From contig MU277675.1 in the NCBI GenBank assembly GCA_022385805.1, positions 41,182 to 105,181 on the forward strand: 64,000 nucleotides of DNA, in the 5' to 3' direction. Below, piece by piece: positions 47,275 through 57,900 of this stretch. Under the pieces are notes generated by a model. It had not been told where the DNA came from and made no database searches. It worked only from the letters and a program-made list of their open reading frames with translations. Position 1 is the stretch's first letter. Each line of letters starts with the position of its first letter. The DNA is from Pilatotrama ljubarskyi (lineage: Eukaryota > Basidiomycota > Agaricomycetes > Polyporales > Polyporaceae). Both the position numbers and the translations under genes were made by a program.

Positions 47275-47464
47275 ATTCTTTACCACTCTGGCCTTTTGGC
47301 TTAGATCAAGTGTAGTATCTGTTCTTAATAGTTTAACCACTATTATGGGGCCACCGGCCCCATTTTTGGTTATCTAATTTTTGCCGCCCCTGTTCCCTGG
47401 GCTCTGCTTGCAACCCGGGGGCACGATGACCTTGCTACTGCAGTACCGGCTTGTGTCGTCGGGG
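47275..47464 (+). ncRNA. U2: U2 spliceosomal snRNA
   Basis: The 5' part contains the nearly universal U2 core GGCCTTTTGGCTTAGATCAA (from 47290) followed directly by GTGTAGTATCTGTTCTTAAT. GTAGTA (47312-47317) pairs with the intron branch site. Stem IIa is AATAGT/ACTATT (47327-47332 with 47339-47344) and stem IIb is GGGGCC/GGCCCC with loop ACC (47347-47361). The Sm site ATTTTTGG lies at 47362-47369. The 3' domain has the conserved stem-loop IV sequence ACTGCAGTACC (47437-47447), flanked by arms that pair with G-U wobbles. A TATA box stands just upstream. The exact ends are inferred (5' within about 5 nt; 3' within about 10 nt). The length of about 190 nt equals that of canonical U2. Confidence 0.96.
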
Positions 47465-47933
47465 GATCCCCTCCTTTTCTTTTTGTTGCACCTTTGGGAC
47501 TGGCTATTCGGCTGGGAGCTCGGTGTAGCAAATGGATCTGGAGGTCATTTACTTGTTTATAGGTTTGCTTTGTTTCTATCCATCCCCGGTGCTACTGTAT
47601 CTCGGATTGTGTATGTTGAAGGCATTTGACGTATTGCTGTACTGCGAAACATAGGTGTAACACGGCGCCATGTCTGTGCTAGAGGGGTTCTGTCACCACA
47701 TCTACAGTGCGAGTTGTACACCGGGGTTGCATCTTGGAAGAGTGGTTCAGAAATCTACAGTAGCGTTGTACTGTACGCCTCGTGCAGTGGCCGGACATAG
47801 AACTTTCGGAGCGCCCATTCATGGGAGGTGCACCACCATGGTGCACCGAGTTTCCGTGCGCGCTTGCAGACGAGATCCCGAAGCGGCTACGTGCGCGTGT
47901 CCCGTTCCCTTTCTCAGTCTGCAGCTCGCCACC
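47465..47933. other. Intergenic region between U2 and COX20
   Basis: This 469-bp stretch holds the U2 3' flank and the COX20 promoter. The frame upstream of the COX20 ATG is open but unrelated to the family. A shorter relative of the 11-mer palindrome (GTACTGTAC) occurs at about 47768. Confidence 0.5.
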
Positions 47934-48562
47934 ATGTCCTCGACAGATCCTACCGCGTCCGAGACCACCAATACACCAGAGGCGCCTGGCACACCTACAC
48001 CGGCACCCAAGCGCATCGTCTACCAAGTCGAGACGACCGGGAGCTACTGGGGCGACCTGAAGGAAGCCTTCAAGGTGCGAGCGTCCCCTCTTCGATGCCT
48101 CGCATGCGCCCGGAGCTGAGCAGGCCTTCGTCTAAGGAAGAGGATATCGGTGCGGGATGACCTGTCTCACATCAACGAGATCCCTTGTGCGCGCAACAGC
48201 CTGCTGAGCGGGATCGCGAGCGGTGTCGGGATTGGCATCATCCGCGGCATGTCGGCCAGTGCGTACAACACTTCTTCGCCCTCTTCTCGCAGCATAGTCA
48301 CTCACAGGGACGAACATCGAGCAGGCGTGTTCGTCGCGTCGAACTGGGCGGTAGGGTCGTTCATGCTAATCTCGTTGGGAACCTGGTGCGTGTAGCTCCG
48401 AGGTAGTGTGATGTATGCCGGTCTGCTCACGGGTGCGCGGCCTGCAGGACGATTTGCCAGCGGAACAGAGAAGAGGAGCGGCGGCGCGTGCAGCAGGTCG
48501 TCGAGGCGATTCCCAAGCGGTTCGTGAAGCCGGAAGGCTCGAGTGAGCAGAAGTCCGCTTGA
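47934..48562 (+). CDS. COX20: Cytochrome c oxidase assembly protein COX20 (FAM36A family)
   Basis: Cox20 is an inner-membrane chaperone that binds newly made Cox2 during complex IV assembly. Four exons (47934-48074, 48141-48258, 48325-48385, 48448-48562) give 144 aa with phases closing. The family signature INEIPCARNSLLSGIASGVG and IGIIRGMSA form the first membrane hairpin. SNWAVGSFMLISLGTWT then ICQRNREEERRRV is the second span with the conserved C-x-x-x-R/E-rich end. The N-terminus is Thr/Pro-rich and disordered. The acceptor of intron 1 is weak (GAAG|AGG); other acceptors a few bases away would change one or two residues. Confidence 0.93.
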
Positions 48563-48858
48563 AGGACGGCCCGTATCGCGACCTTGCCCTTGCAGCTTGC
48601 ATGGCCGAGCGCAATCAGACTGCTGCTATCAACGTGCCCTTCAGCAGTCACGACGGTGCATCCTCCCCTATGCATCCTGGTCACTATGCTCCGTGCCTCC
48701 AGCGTGCATCTCGAGTCAAGCGGGCGTCGCATCGCGTCAAAAGATCCCAGACCGCATTCCAGCATTCTAGATGTACCTATTATACTATATAAATATACTT
48801 CTCGTCTAATATGCCCAGCATGTACTCCCCGCGCGGCCACTGTTGAGACCAGGATACA

Positions 48859-49458
48859 CTAGAGCCATTCGGGGTTCCCCCAAACCTCCTTGCTCCAGTT
48901 CTCGACGAGCTCGGGGTCGTCCTTGAACTTTGCCTGGAAGTCGGAGAAGCCACCCCGGAGGATGAGGACCTGGTGAGGGATGTCCTCGCCGTCACCTTCG
49001 AGCTGATCTCGGGCCTCTGCATAGATCTGTAGCGTTTGTTAGTTCATTAGGAACGTCGACACATGGGATCCCTGTAGAACGTACTCTAGCAGCCTTTGGG
49101 CCACTGAATATGCAAGCGTCCTGGGTCAGCGGTGCCGGACTACATGATTGTGGAGAGGTCACATACCGGACTTGTGAGAGTGCGCAGTGGAAGACCACTG
49201 TAGGTACGCTCTTCGTCTTCTGGACGAGATCGTGCACGTGGACGTAGAACTGACTTGAGGGCGCATTGTGCGCGCCCTTGATGTTTCCGCCGACCCAATC
49301 GTCGTCGCGAACGTCAATAACGCAGTAGTCTTTGCCGGGGATCTTGTCACTCTTGATGATCGCGGCAAGCTCCTGCGCAGCGGGTGAGTTATGGGCGCAA
49401 AAGAGTAGACATATTCACGTCCACTGGCACTCACGTCTGGAGAGATGTACTTGAGCAT
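48859..49458 (-). CDS. Rhodanese-domain Cdc25-like phosphatase / arsenate reductase (Ych1/Ibp1 type)
   Basis: Four exons from ATG 49458: MLKYISPD | ELAAIIKSDKIPGKDYCVID and later VRDDDWVGGNIKGAHN | active site HCALSQVR then GPKAAR | IYAEARDQLEG and the end WGNPEWL. The loop HCxxSxxRGP is that of single-domain Cdc25-like rhodanese phosphatases, which include yeast Ych1, Arr2 and fission yeast Ibp1. The catalytic Cys is present, so a phosphatase or arsenate reductase activity is plausible; the true substrate is unknown. Length is about 140 aa, normal for the group. Its 5' end faces the porin gene. Confidence 0.9.
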
Positions 49459-50193
49459 GGCGGAGGACGTTCCGCACGCGTATGAGGAGACCAAACAACG
49501 ACCTGAGCTGAGGCGGGACCGAGCAAGAGATGGTCGACTTGAGAAGAGCGCGGAGTCGGAAAGACGAGCTGGCAGAGAAGTTCTATAGGCTGAGAGAACG
49601 CGAGGAAGCAGACTCAAGTATAGCACAGCACTGCGCATCCCGAATCGGGAAGGCGACGCTAGCAACGGTGAGAAACGTGTGGAAAGCGGTCGAAATCAGC
49701 GAGGAGGAGAGGAACATCGACGCCGGGTGCAGTCAGACGGCGGGGCGCGCCGAAGGCCGACGCGGATGCGCTCGACAGTCGAGACAGCGGGGAGCTCGTT
49801 GCGAGAACGCTGCAGAGTGAATTCGACGCACGAGTTCCGCGGTGCCGCGACGCGTTGTCTGCGGGCACAGTGCGTCATAGTCGGGAGGGAGCGCCCGGAA
49901 GTCCTAGGAGCGCAGCAGACCAATCAAGCATCGATTGGGTTGATTCCTGGAAATCCTGCACACACTTCGCACATGAAAGTACGGGAAAGAGGCAGCATAC
50001 CGCGCCTGCCAGGCTATGTAGGGATGAACGAGCAGAGGAGCGAATGCGGGTGGCAGACGGCTGGAGGAGGGCGACGGTTGTTTCCATTCACGAACGTGAG
50101 CCTCGGACGCGTGCGCGCGATCCGGAACTTCCCGGCGCCTTAAAGCGCGGCCGCACCCCAACGTTTCTTGCCAACGTCACTACTCCTCCAGCC
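49459..50193. other. Divergent promoter between rhodanese and porin genes
   Basis: This 735-bp stretch has overlapping GC-rich open frames on both strands with no motif. The porin leader lies at its right end (AACGTTTCTTGCCAACGTC just before the ATG region). Nothing else is seen. Confidence 0.5.
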
Positions 50194-51278
50194 ATGTCTC
50201 TCCCTCAGCCTGTTCCCCCCTCCTGGAAGGTACGTCGCCATCGCCCACGTCGGCGATGCAGCACGCTCATTCACATTCTCGACGCGTCTAGGACCTCGGA
50301 AAGTCGTCCAACGACCTCCTTGGCAAGGACTTCCCCACCAGCAACGTCGCCCTCGAGGTCAAGACCCTCACCCCCTCCAATGTCGGCTTCAAGGTCGGCG
50401 GCTCCCGCGACACCAAGTCCAACCTCATCTCCGGTGATATCGAGGCCAAGTTCTTCAACAAGGCCCACGGCCTCGTCCTCACCCAGACCTGGACGACCTC
50501 CAACATCTTGAAAACCCAGGTTGAGCTGGAGAACCAGATCGCCAAGGGCGTCAAGCTCGACCTCCAGACCGCCCTCACCCCCGACACCGGTGCCAAGTCC
50601 GCGCTCTTCACCACCATCTACAAGCAGCCCGGCCTCCACACCCGCGCCTTCCTTGATATCTTCAAGGTGCGCGTCTCCCCACACTGATGACGTGACATGG
50701 CGCGCTCACCTGACTTGTTTGCTCAATCCGCGTCGTTGGATTCGATAGGGCCCCACCTTCACCGCGGACACTGTCATCGGCCGCGACGGCTTCCTCGTCG
50801 GTGCCGAGGCATCGTACAACGTGACTGAGGGCAAGATTACGAGGTACGCGACCGCCATCGGCTACAGCGCGCCCGAGTACGCCGTCACCCTCCACGGTCT
50901 CGGCAACCTCAGCACCTTCGCTGCGAGTTACTACCACCGTGTCAATCCCGATGTCGAGGCCGGTGCCAAGGCTGTCTACGACACGCGCGCGTCGCCCTCC
51001 GGCAACGTCGCTCTTGAAGTCGGCGCAAAGGTCTACCTCGATACCTCTGCGTTCGTCAAGGCGAAGATCAACAACTCCGGCATCCTCGCTCTCGGTGAGT
51101 CGATTCGAACGTACAGACCGTACCAGGTGTTCTGATATCGCGGCGCGCAGGCTACACTCAGGCCCTCCGCCCTGGCGTCCGGGCTTCCTTCGGTCTTGCC
51201 CTCGACACCCAGCGCCTGAACGACCCTGTCGTGCCCAGCCCGCACAAGGTTGGCGCGAGCTTCACGTTCGAGAACTGA
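50194..51278 (+). CDS. POR1: Mitochondrial outer-membrane porin (VDAC, Por1)
   Basis: VDAC is the 19-strand beta-barrel channel for metabolites across the outer mitochondrial membrane. Four exons (50194-50229, 50292-50666, 50749-51094, 51151-51278) give 294 aa with phases closing. It starts MSLPQPVPPSWKDLGKSSND, the amphipathic N-terminal helix, continues with LLGKDFPTSNVALEVKTLTP, and ends RLNDPVVPSPHKVGASFTFE followed by N. Alternating polar/hydrophobic strands run throughout, and the C-terminal KVGASFTFEN is the family's last strand and sorting signal. Exon 1 is only 12 codons, common for fungal porin genes. Likely highly expressed: codon use is strongly C-ending compared with neighbours. 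Confidence 0.97.
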
Positions 51279-54200
51279 AAACCTCGTCATGTCATTTGCG
51301 TGGGGGAGAACTGGCACTTTCGGTTGTAATCATAGCTATAGGAACAATGCGTAATCAGTTCTGTAGTCCAATGAATGACGCTGATGCCTATCTCCAAGTG
51401 CAAGTGGACGTGATCGACCACGCTCACGACGATTTGAATCTCACGGTATTGACATTCCCGTCGAGACTAATACCACTTGCCGTGTGTATAATCTCAGTTC
51501 AAACTGTGATGTATGTGTGCGCGCAACAACCTGCAACAACCGGGAGATGGCGCTTGCATGGTCTTACAAGGATAGACGGCGACACACTGTGGGGCAATGG
51601 TTTTTCCGCAAACCTGTCCCTCTGCCAAGATGATATCGACATTCCTATCAGAATCTTTTAAGGTCCGTTCGCGACATACGGCTCACTGCTTACCAAGCCT
51701 TTACGCGACAGTTTGACCGCCATCCGGTGTCATGATGTCGTATTATCATCGCTGTACCTGCGGACAAGTCTATTGTCCGTCACTGCCCCTATCGATGTCA
51801 GAAGTCCCGGGAGCTGCCTGGGGACCACCAGAGAGGGAAAAGGTAACTAAAGAACGGTCACTCGACCTCTTGGGACGTATGCCTCACGACAGGAGGCCAA
51901 GGGAGGGCTCGGACCTAGCGCAAGAAGTCATGCGTGTGCGTCCGCCGGGCAACACGGCAAGGTGAGCACTTTCTGCACGGTGCCGTATGCATATGTGTCC
52001 AGGACTTGACGGGTCCGAGTCCGCGGATTGATGTTTGATCTCAAGGTCCTGCTGCCCTCTCGTACTGTAGCACGCCGGACTGCCCGCGTATGGCCCGTTT
52101 GGTGGTCAGGCGAGGGCGGACGCATGAGCGGGCGTATGGCCCTCATGGAGTAAGCCCTCTTTACGCCGCATATATGGAGGTCAAGACCCGACACGGGGAG
52201 GGGAGGGGTTTGTTGGTCCGGTTCCGGATCGGTTCGCGAAGAGGGAGACGAGAGGGTGTCCCCGTCGGACGGGCTCTCGGTGAGGTGTTGTACACTCGAT
52301 AACTAGTCTAAGGAGCACCTCGCTGACGGAGAACTCGTACAAGGAAGGCGTCACGGCACGCTTACAATGATGGCAGCCCGGGCGGCAATGGTGCGGAAGC
52401 GCAAGAACAACTACCGCTCGAGCGGAAGGCCGTCCGTCCGTCTGTCCTCCCCCTCCTAACAAGCTCATCCAGAACAACACTATCGCCCGTATGCTTTGAC
52501 TTTGAGCGCTGCATACCCCGCATTGAAGCTTCGCGACCCCTTCGCGCGTCCGCGCTCTAGGCGAGTCCCCCAATTGCAAGACGCGCCACGTCTAGGTTCA
52601 ATGTACCCAGGGACCGGTATCCCAAAGACGCCGTCTTCTCGCAGAATCCTGCGTACAACGCAGGAAAGGAGTTCGTCCTGGAGAAGCACTGGAAGCGGGC
52701 CTCGTGTGCGTGCCGTGCCGTGACGCTCAGATTACCTCTCGGGAACCTTCTTGTCTTCTGGCGGCGAGGTGCCCATCACCGGTTCGTACTCGTCATGACG
52801 GTAAACTGGCAGAAACATGTAAGTAAGGGCGCACGACCTGACGAACATGGCATTCAGGGCGGGCTCTCGCGCGCACGCCACGGAACGTAGAGATCGCACT
52901 CCGGAATCCCCTGAAGGTCATGCTGAAGAAGCGTGTCGGAGTAATTCGTCTGTACGTGCTTCTTTGCAGCGCCTCCGTTGACCGCTAACGCCGCACTTTC
53001 TTCCCTCTTCTCTCTGGGAAACCCGTAGTCACATAGGGCGACTCTGGCTGAGCAGGGACCTCCTGGGGAATAGTCAGCTGCCCTCTGGCACACGTCCGTC
53101 CCCGCCGGTCATGAAAAGCTCGAGTTCAAGTTCCGACGACCGCTGGCTCTTGAGAACGACCTGTCGGCTTATTACCCAACGCTTACATACCTCCTCCCGG
53201 TATCCCTCTCACGCAGAGCACGGGAGGTCTGTGCTGCCTTGTCGCGCCGGTGGTTTATGAACGCCACACGGGACACACGGTACGTAACCGCTGTTACTAC
53301 AGAGTGAGAGATGGCCCTGGCCAGGGAACGGCCAGCGTTCGCTTCCAGAGACTGGGAGCAGAGGTCGCTGTGTCGTTGTACTTCAGCCGGCCCTAATAGT
53401 GGAAGAAACGCGACTCTTGAGGCGTCCGAACGGTGTCCGACTCGGCGCGGGGTCACACGACTTGGTCGTGACTCGGAGCAGCCTAGCGGCCCTTGGGCAG
53501 ACGGGTGCAGAGAGCGGAACGGGCGCTGTGCTGGTGAGTCCGTCGAACCGCGTACAGTACATCATACAGAACGTTGGGTCGTATTCTAGCATTTGTACAC
53601 TCAGACGGGGGAACGGGTCACGGTGTTCTGCCCGAGGATCGTCCACGGTCCGGCTGTGTTCTCATTACGCACGCTCTGAAGCCTGGACTGAGGTTGGAAG
53701 AATTCGAAGGGTCCTAGCGAAGTCTGATCCGTTCACTATTACTGCCAGTGCTCGTACCACCACTACCATGGCCCGCGGGCCGTCCGGCGTCCACGGACTC
53801 CAGGAGGCAGACCATAGTTGCACATGGACTGATAGGGAGCACTTTCACGCTTCATTATATCGAATATCCAGCCCCTATGTATACTCACTGGACTTTCTAT
53901 CGCAGGAACCCGCGAGAGTGCCTGATCAGTCGGTCGAGTGGCGGTCGTATATACGGTGGCGACCAATGTTATACGCACACGAAAGCTGCAGGCATACAGC
54001 GTGTGGTATTCCGGTCGACGGTAATACATGGCTACGGGTTTACCGACGAACCGGGGGCCCTGCAGGGTCCCGAACCGTTGACGGGACCGCCGGCGGGCTC
54101 GCATGCCAAGCTCGTCCCAGGAGGGATGACGGGCGGGGTTGTCACTACTTGTCGAGTTGTTGCGCGACGGGCGACGGACGACGGACGGCCGGGCCCGGGT

Positions 54201-54967
54201 CCATCGGCGTGGTTTACCCCATCTTGAACATATTGGCCGCAATAAGTGGTGATCGGCGGCATCGTTACCACTTGTTTATTAGCAGAATGTGAGGTGTGCA
54301 ATGAGGTCACCGCGAGGTCATTCGATGCGAGTTGGCACATGCTGCCGTCGTGAGCGTCGGGACGACATATCCGTCCTATTGGTATGGCGCGTTGGACGAG
54401 TTGAACGAGATGCACGCGTCGCGACGCGTTCACCAATGAGGGCGAGCAGAGATGACTCGCGGGGTGCGTCAGGGAGAGATTGGGCGGCGGGGCGAAGAAA
54501 AGGCGCTGCCCGGGGGTGGGTGAACGGATGACGAGCGCAAACGGGGCAAAACACGGCGGTCTGGACTCGGTGCCGGGGGGAGAGGAGAAGAGAAAAAAAG
54601 CCCGATGAAATCTGGGGTGCGAATGACGTTTTTGGCGGGGGCGTGCTGGGCAGGCGGGGAGAGAAGGCGAGACAGGAGGAGATGGGCAATGCAGAGTGAT
54701 GGGCGTGCCCCTGGCTGTCCGACGCTGTTCGATGGACAGCGGGGGGGAGAGGGTAGGATGGAGGGGGGAGGGGGCGGGGGTGTGTGAGGGACCTGCCTGA
54801 TGTGGAGATCGATCAGGGAGGGAAAGGCAATCTGCTGGCGTGCTGAGCGCTGAGCTGCAGTGTGTTGCACCCCCGCCCTTGCTCTCAGTCGACTCGCACT
54901 CGGCCCTGGCTCTCTCCCTCCCCTTCCCTCTTCCCAGCGCCAGGGACGGCCGGTGCACGAGCGCAGG
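51279..54967. other. Gene-poor stretch (about 3.7 kb) between porin and RA-PH gene
   Basis: No recognisable gene. Long opposing frames (53399-54292 +, 55375-54032 -) lack domains and Met/splice support. A short segment near 52,600-52,690 (+) reads RDRYPKDAVFSQNPAYNAGK and continues with EFVLEKHWKR, which looks protein-like but has no detectable context. A GACG-rich tract lies near 54,165-54,195, and a C/T-rich tract just before 54,968 is probably the RA-PH leader. Confidence 0.5.
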
Positions 54968-57900
54968 ATGCATCCCCCCTTCTTCTCTCCCGCTGATCTG
55001 CACGACCTCTCCATTCTCCCTCCACCTCCCTCTGCGCCTCCGCCTCCTCCTCGGTCTTCCAAATCCCACTCCGCCCCGCGCCCTGCCATTCCACCTAATC
55101 TCATTCTGAAAAGCTTTGCCTTTCCCGGCAACAGCACCTCCTACGCTGACACCATACACCCGCAATTCAGTCCAGCCCTGCAGCCCCCGTGCGCACACGC
55201 CCCTCGCGATCCCTCCGACGCGCACGAGATCCTCTGGGACCTCTTCGGGTTCATTCCAAACACCCTCCCAGATCTCGTCCTGCATGGATATAAGCCGCAG
55301 GTGAGCTCCTTTTCTACTCTCCCCACACGCCCCATCACACGCGTCCCGTCGCATCCTCGCCCTCGTGGCACACACGACCCGTTGCCTCCAGACGCGGGCG
55401 ATGCCTTCTCGTCCCCCGTCCGGCCGTGCACTCCCACTGCGCGCGTCCCATCACATTCCCAATCTACACGCGTCTCGCCCGTCTTTACGCGACAGAACCC
55501 GTCCCAGTGCTCACATTTCCCGTCTTTTCAGCAGAACCCCCCTCCGCGCCCTTCGTCCATAGCCCCCGTCGATCTCGCTCTCTCGCGTACCTCTTCTCCT
55601 CCCCGCGACAGACGTCCCTCGCTCCCGAACATGCCCAAGAAGCGTCGCTCGCTCCAGTCGATCCTCGTGCCGTCATTCCTCCCCCAGCCCTCCGCGTCCT
55701 CGTCCGCTTCCTCTCCTCCGCCCTCCCGCGCCCGCTCCCACACCGTCACCTCCCCCAGCGACCTCCAGACCATCGAGTACTCCCCAGACTGGCTCTCCTT
55801 CTACTCCGGGGCGGCCTCGCCCACCTCGGAGCTCTCCTCGCTAGGCCCCGTCACGCCCTCGCGCAACTCACCCCCACCCGACCTGCTCGACGAAGACCCC
55901 TTCGCGAACCTTTCGCCAGCCCCGTCTCTGCGCGGCTCGCGCGCGACCTCGCCCGTACGCAGCGTCTTCGACGTCTTCGGGGACACTATCGAGGCCCCAG
56001 CACCGAGCCAAGCCCAGCCCCCTGCACCCCGTTCTCCGCTAGCGCAGTCCCCCGCCCTACCAGACGAGCGCCCGCGCGTCCTGCGCCACGCGGCGTCGTA
56101 CACATCCTTCCAGAGCTTCAACGCTACTGCCACGACGAGCGGGCTGCCGTCGACGCCCCCGCCCACGCCCACAGAACCGTCGACGCCGACGTCTACACGC
56201 CAGGGGCTACGGAGACCAAAGTCGTCGGGGCCGCCGCAGGTTCGCCCCGCGTATACGCGTCCGGCATTTGCGCCACGGCCCTCTTTGCCGTCGTTGAACA
56301 CGCTCGCGCGGACGAGTATACATCTTCCGAAGGTACGTCCCGCTTCCCCGCTACGTTCTGTCGCGAAGAGACGTGATGAAGCTGACTGGGGTCATCGTGA
56401 TTGCTTTGCAACGCTTAGGTGCGCAAAGGCCGACCGGGCGCGCAGCTGCCGCTCGAGCCCTGGGAAGACCCCTCCCCTTCACCTCTACCGTCCCCCTCCG
56501 CGTCAGTGTTCCCTTCTCAGCGCGAACCGCCGCCGTCCCCGTCGACGGCGACGAGGAGCGTGCCGAGCTCGCCCGTCGTGGGCGGCGCGCGGCGCCGCGG
56601 ACATCTGCGGCGCCCGACGCTCAGCGTGATCAGGGACTCGCGGATGTTCTTGGACGGCGAAAGTGCGGGGGATGCGGACGGAGGTATCCCTCCGCTGGCG
56701 CTTGAGTGTGAGACCGATTCCGAGGGGAAGGAGCCTTGCGGCCCGCGCGAGCGCGAGTGCGAGACGCCTACTCCCACGCTCGCTTCTGCTTCTATGACGG
56801 AGCCGCGGGCAGCAGGGGCAGATCCAAGGGAACGGGAACGGGAGGATATCGGGATGGGCGTCTCGTTCCTGTCGATCTCGCCGGAAGCGCAGCGCACGAG
56901 CTTTTACCGCGAGCGCGACCATGACGACCGCGAGCACCAGTACGCGGAGGGTCCAGACCAGCCGCCGACGCCTCCGCCAAAGTCGCCGAGGGCAACATGG
57001 CAGCACGCGCGCTCGGTGTCTGAGACGTCGACGACGTCCACGAGCACGGTCCCTTCGCTCTGTCCGTCTTCGCCGACGTCGACGTCCTCCGAGTCTGGGG
57101 AGACGCACCATCTCCACCATCTTCATCAGCAGCAACACCAACATCCGAGATCTTTGACAGAGTCCGACAAGACGTACCACCCCGACCCGCGCGTTACCCT
57201 CTCCCCCTCGCATTCCCTAGAACCATCGTCCCACCACCGCGAGCACCATACCGAGACCCCGCACGTGCACATCGATACCGCCCGTCCCGAGCATACCGCA
57301 TACCCGGCCGTCTTTGCGCACCACCGCCATACCCAGCTCCTCACGACCGACCTCCTCGCCTCGCTCGAGTACGACTACTCCGAGGCCCTCTCGCGGCTCA
57401 GCGATGCCGCCGCGACCGGGCTGAGCGTTCCCCTCGCGCCGTCTGCGCTGTACCCGCATCCGCCGAAGTCGCCGATGGGCGCCGAGTTCGAGGCGGGCTC
57501 GTCGGCGGGGACGATCAGGAACGTCGTAAGGGCGCGTGTGCTCGCAGTAGAAGGGAGCGATGAGGGCGCGCACCAAAGTGGCGGTGGGCATGGCCATGCG
57601 CCGCGCGTCGCGTCCGACTCGTCGGCAGAGTCGAAGTGGAGCATCGAGGCGACCGACGCGCACGACACTTGCCTCCGCGCGGCGCCGCCGCTCTCGCCGT
57701 CCGAGATGCCGAGCTCGAGCTCGTGCTCGGAGCCATCGACCGAAGCCAGCGTGTCTCCCTCGCCCTCGCCCTCACCGAGTCTCTCCCCTTCGCTCTCGCT
57801 CTCCGCGTCGACCTCGCCCTCGCTTTCGCTTTCGCCGTCCTTGCGCACGCCCCACTCCATCCCGCTCCCGCTCCCGCTCTCTCGCTCGCGCTCCTCCTCG

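Noticed and set aside
53399..54292. 297-aa plus-strand frame in the gap before RA-PH
   Set aside because: No motif, mixed composition, and overlapping open frames on the other strand of similar length.
54032..55375. 447-aa minus-strand frame
   Set aside because: Overlaps the RA-PH 5' exon; Pro/Ser/Arg-rich mirror of C-rich DNA.
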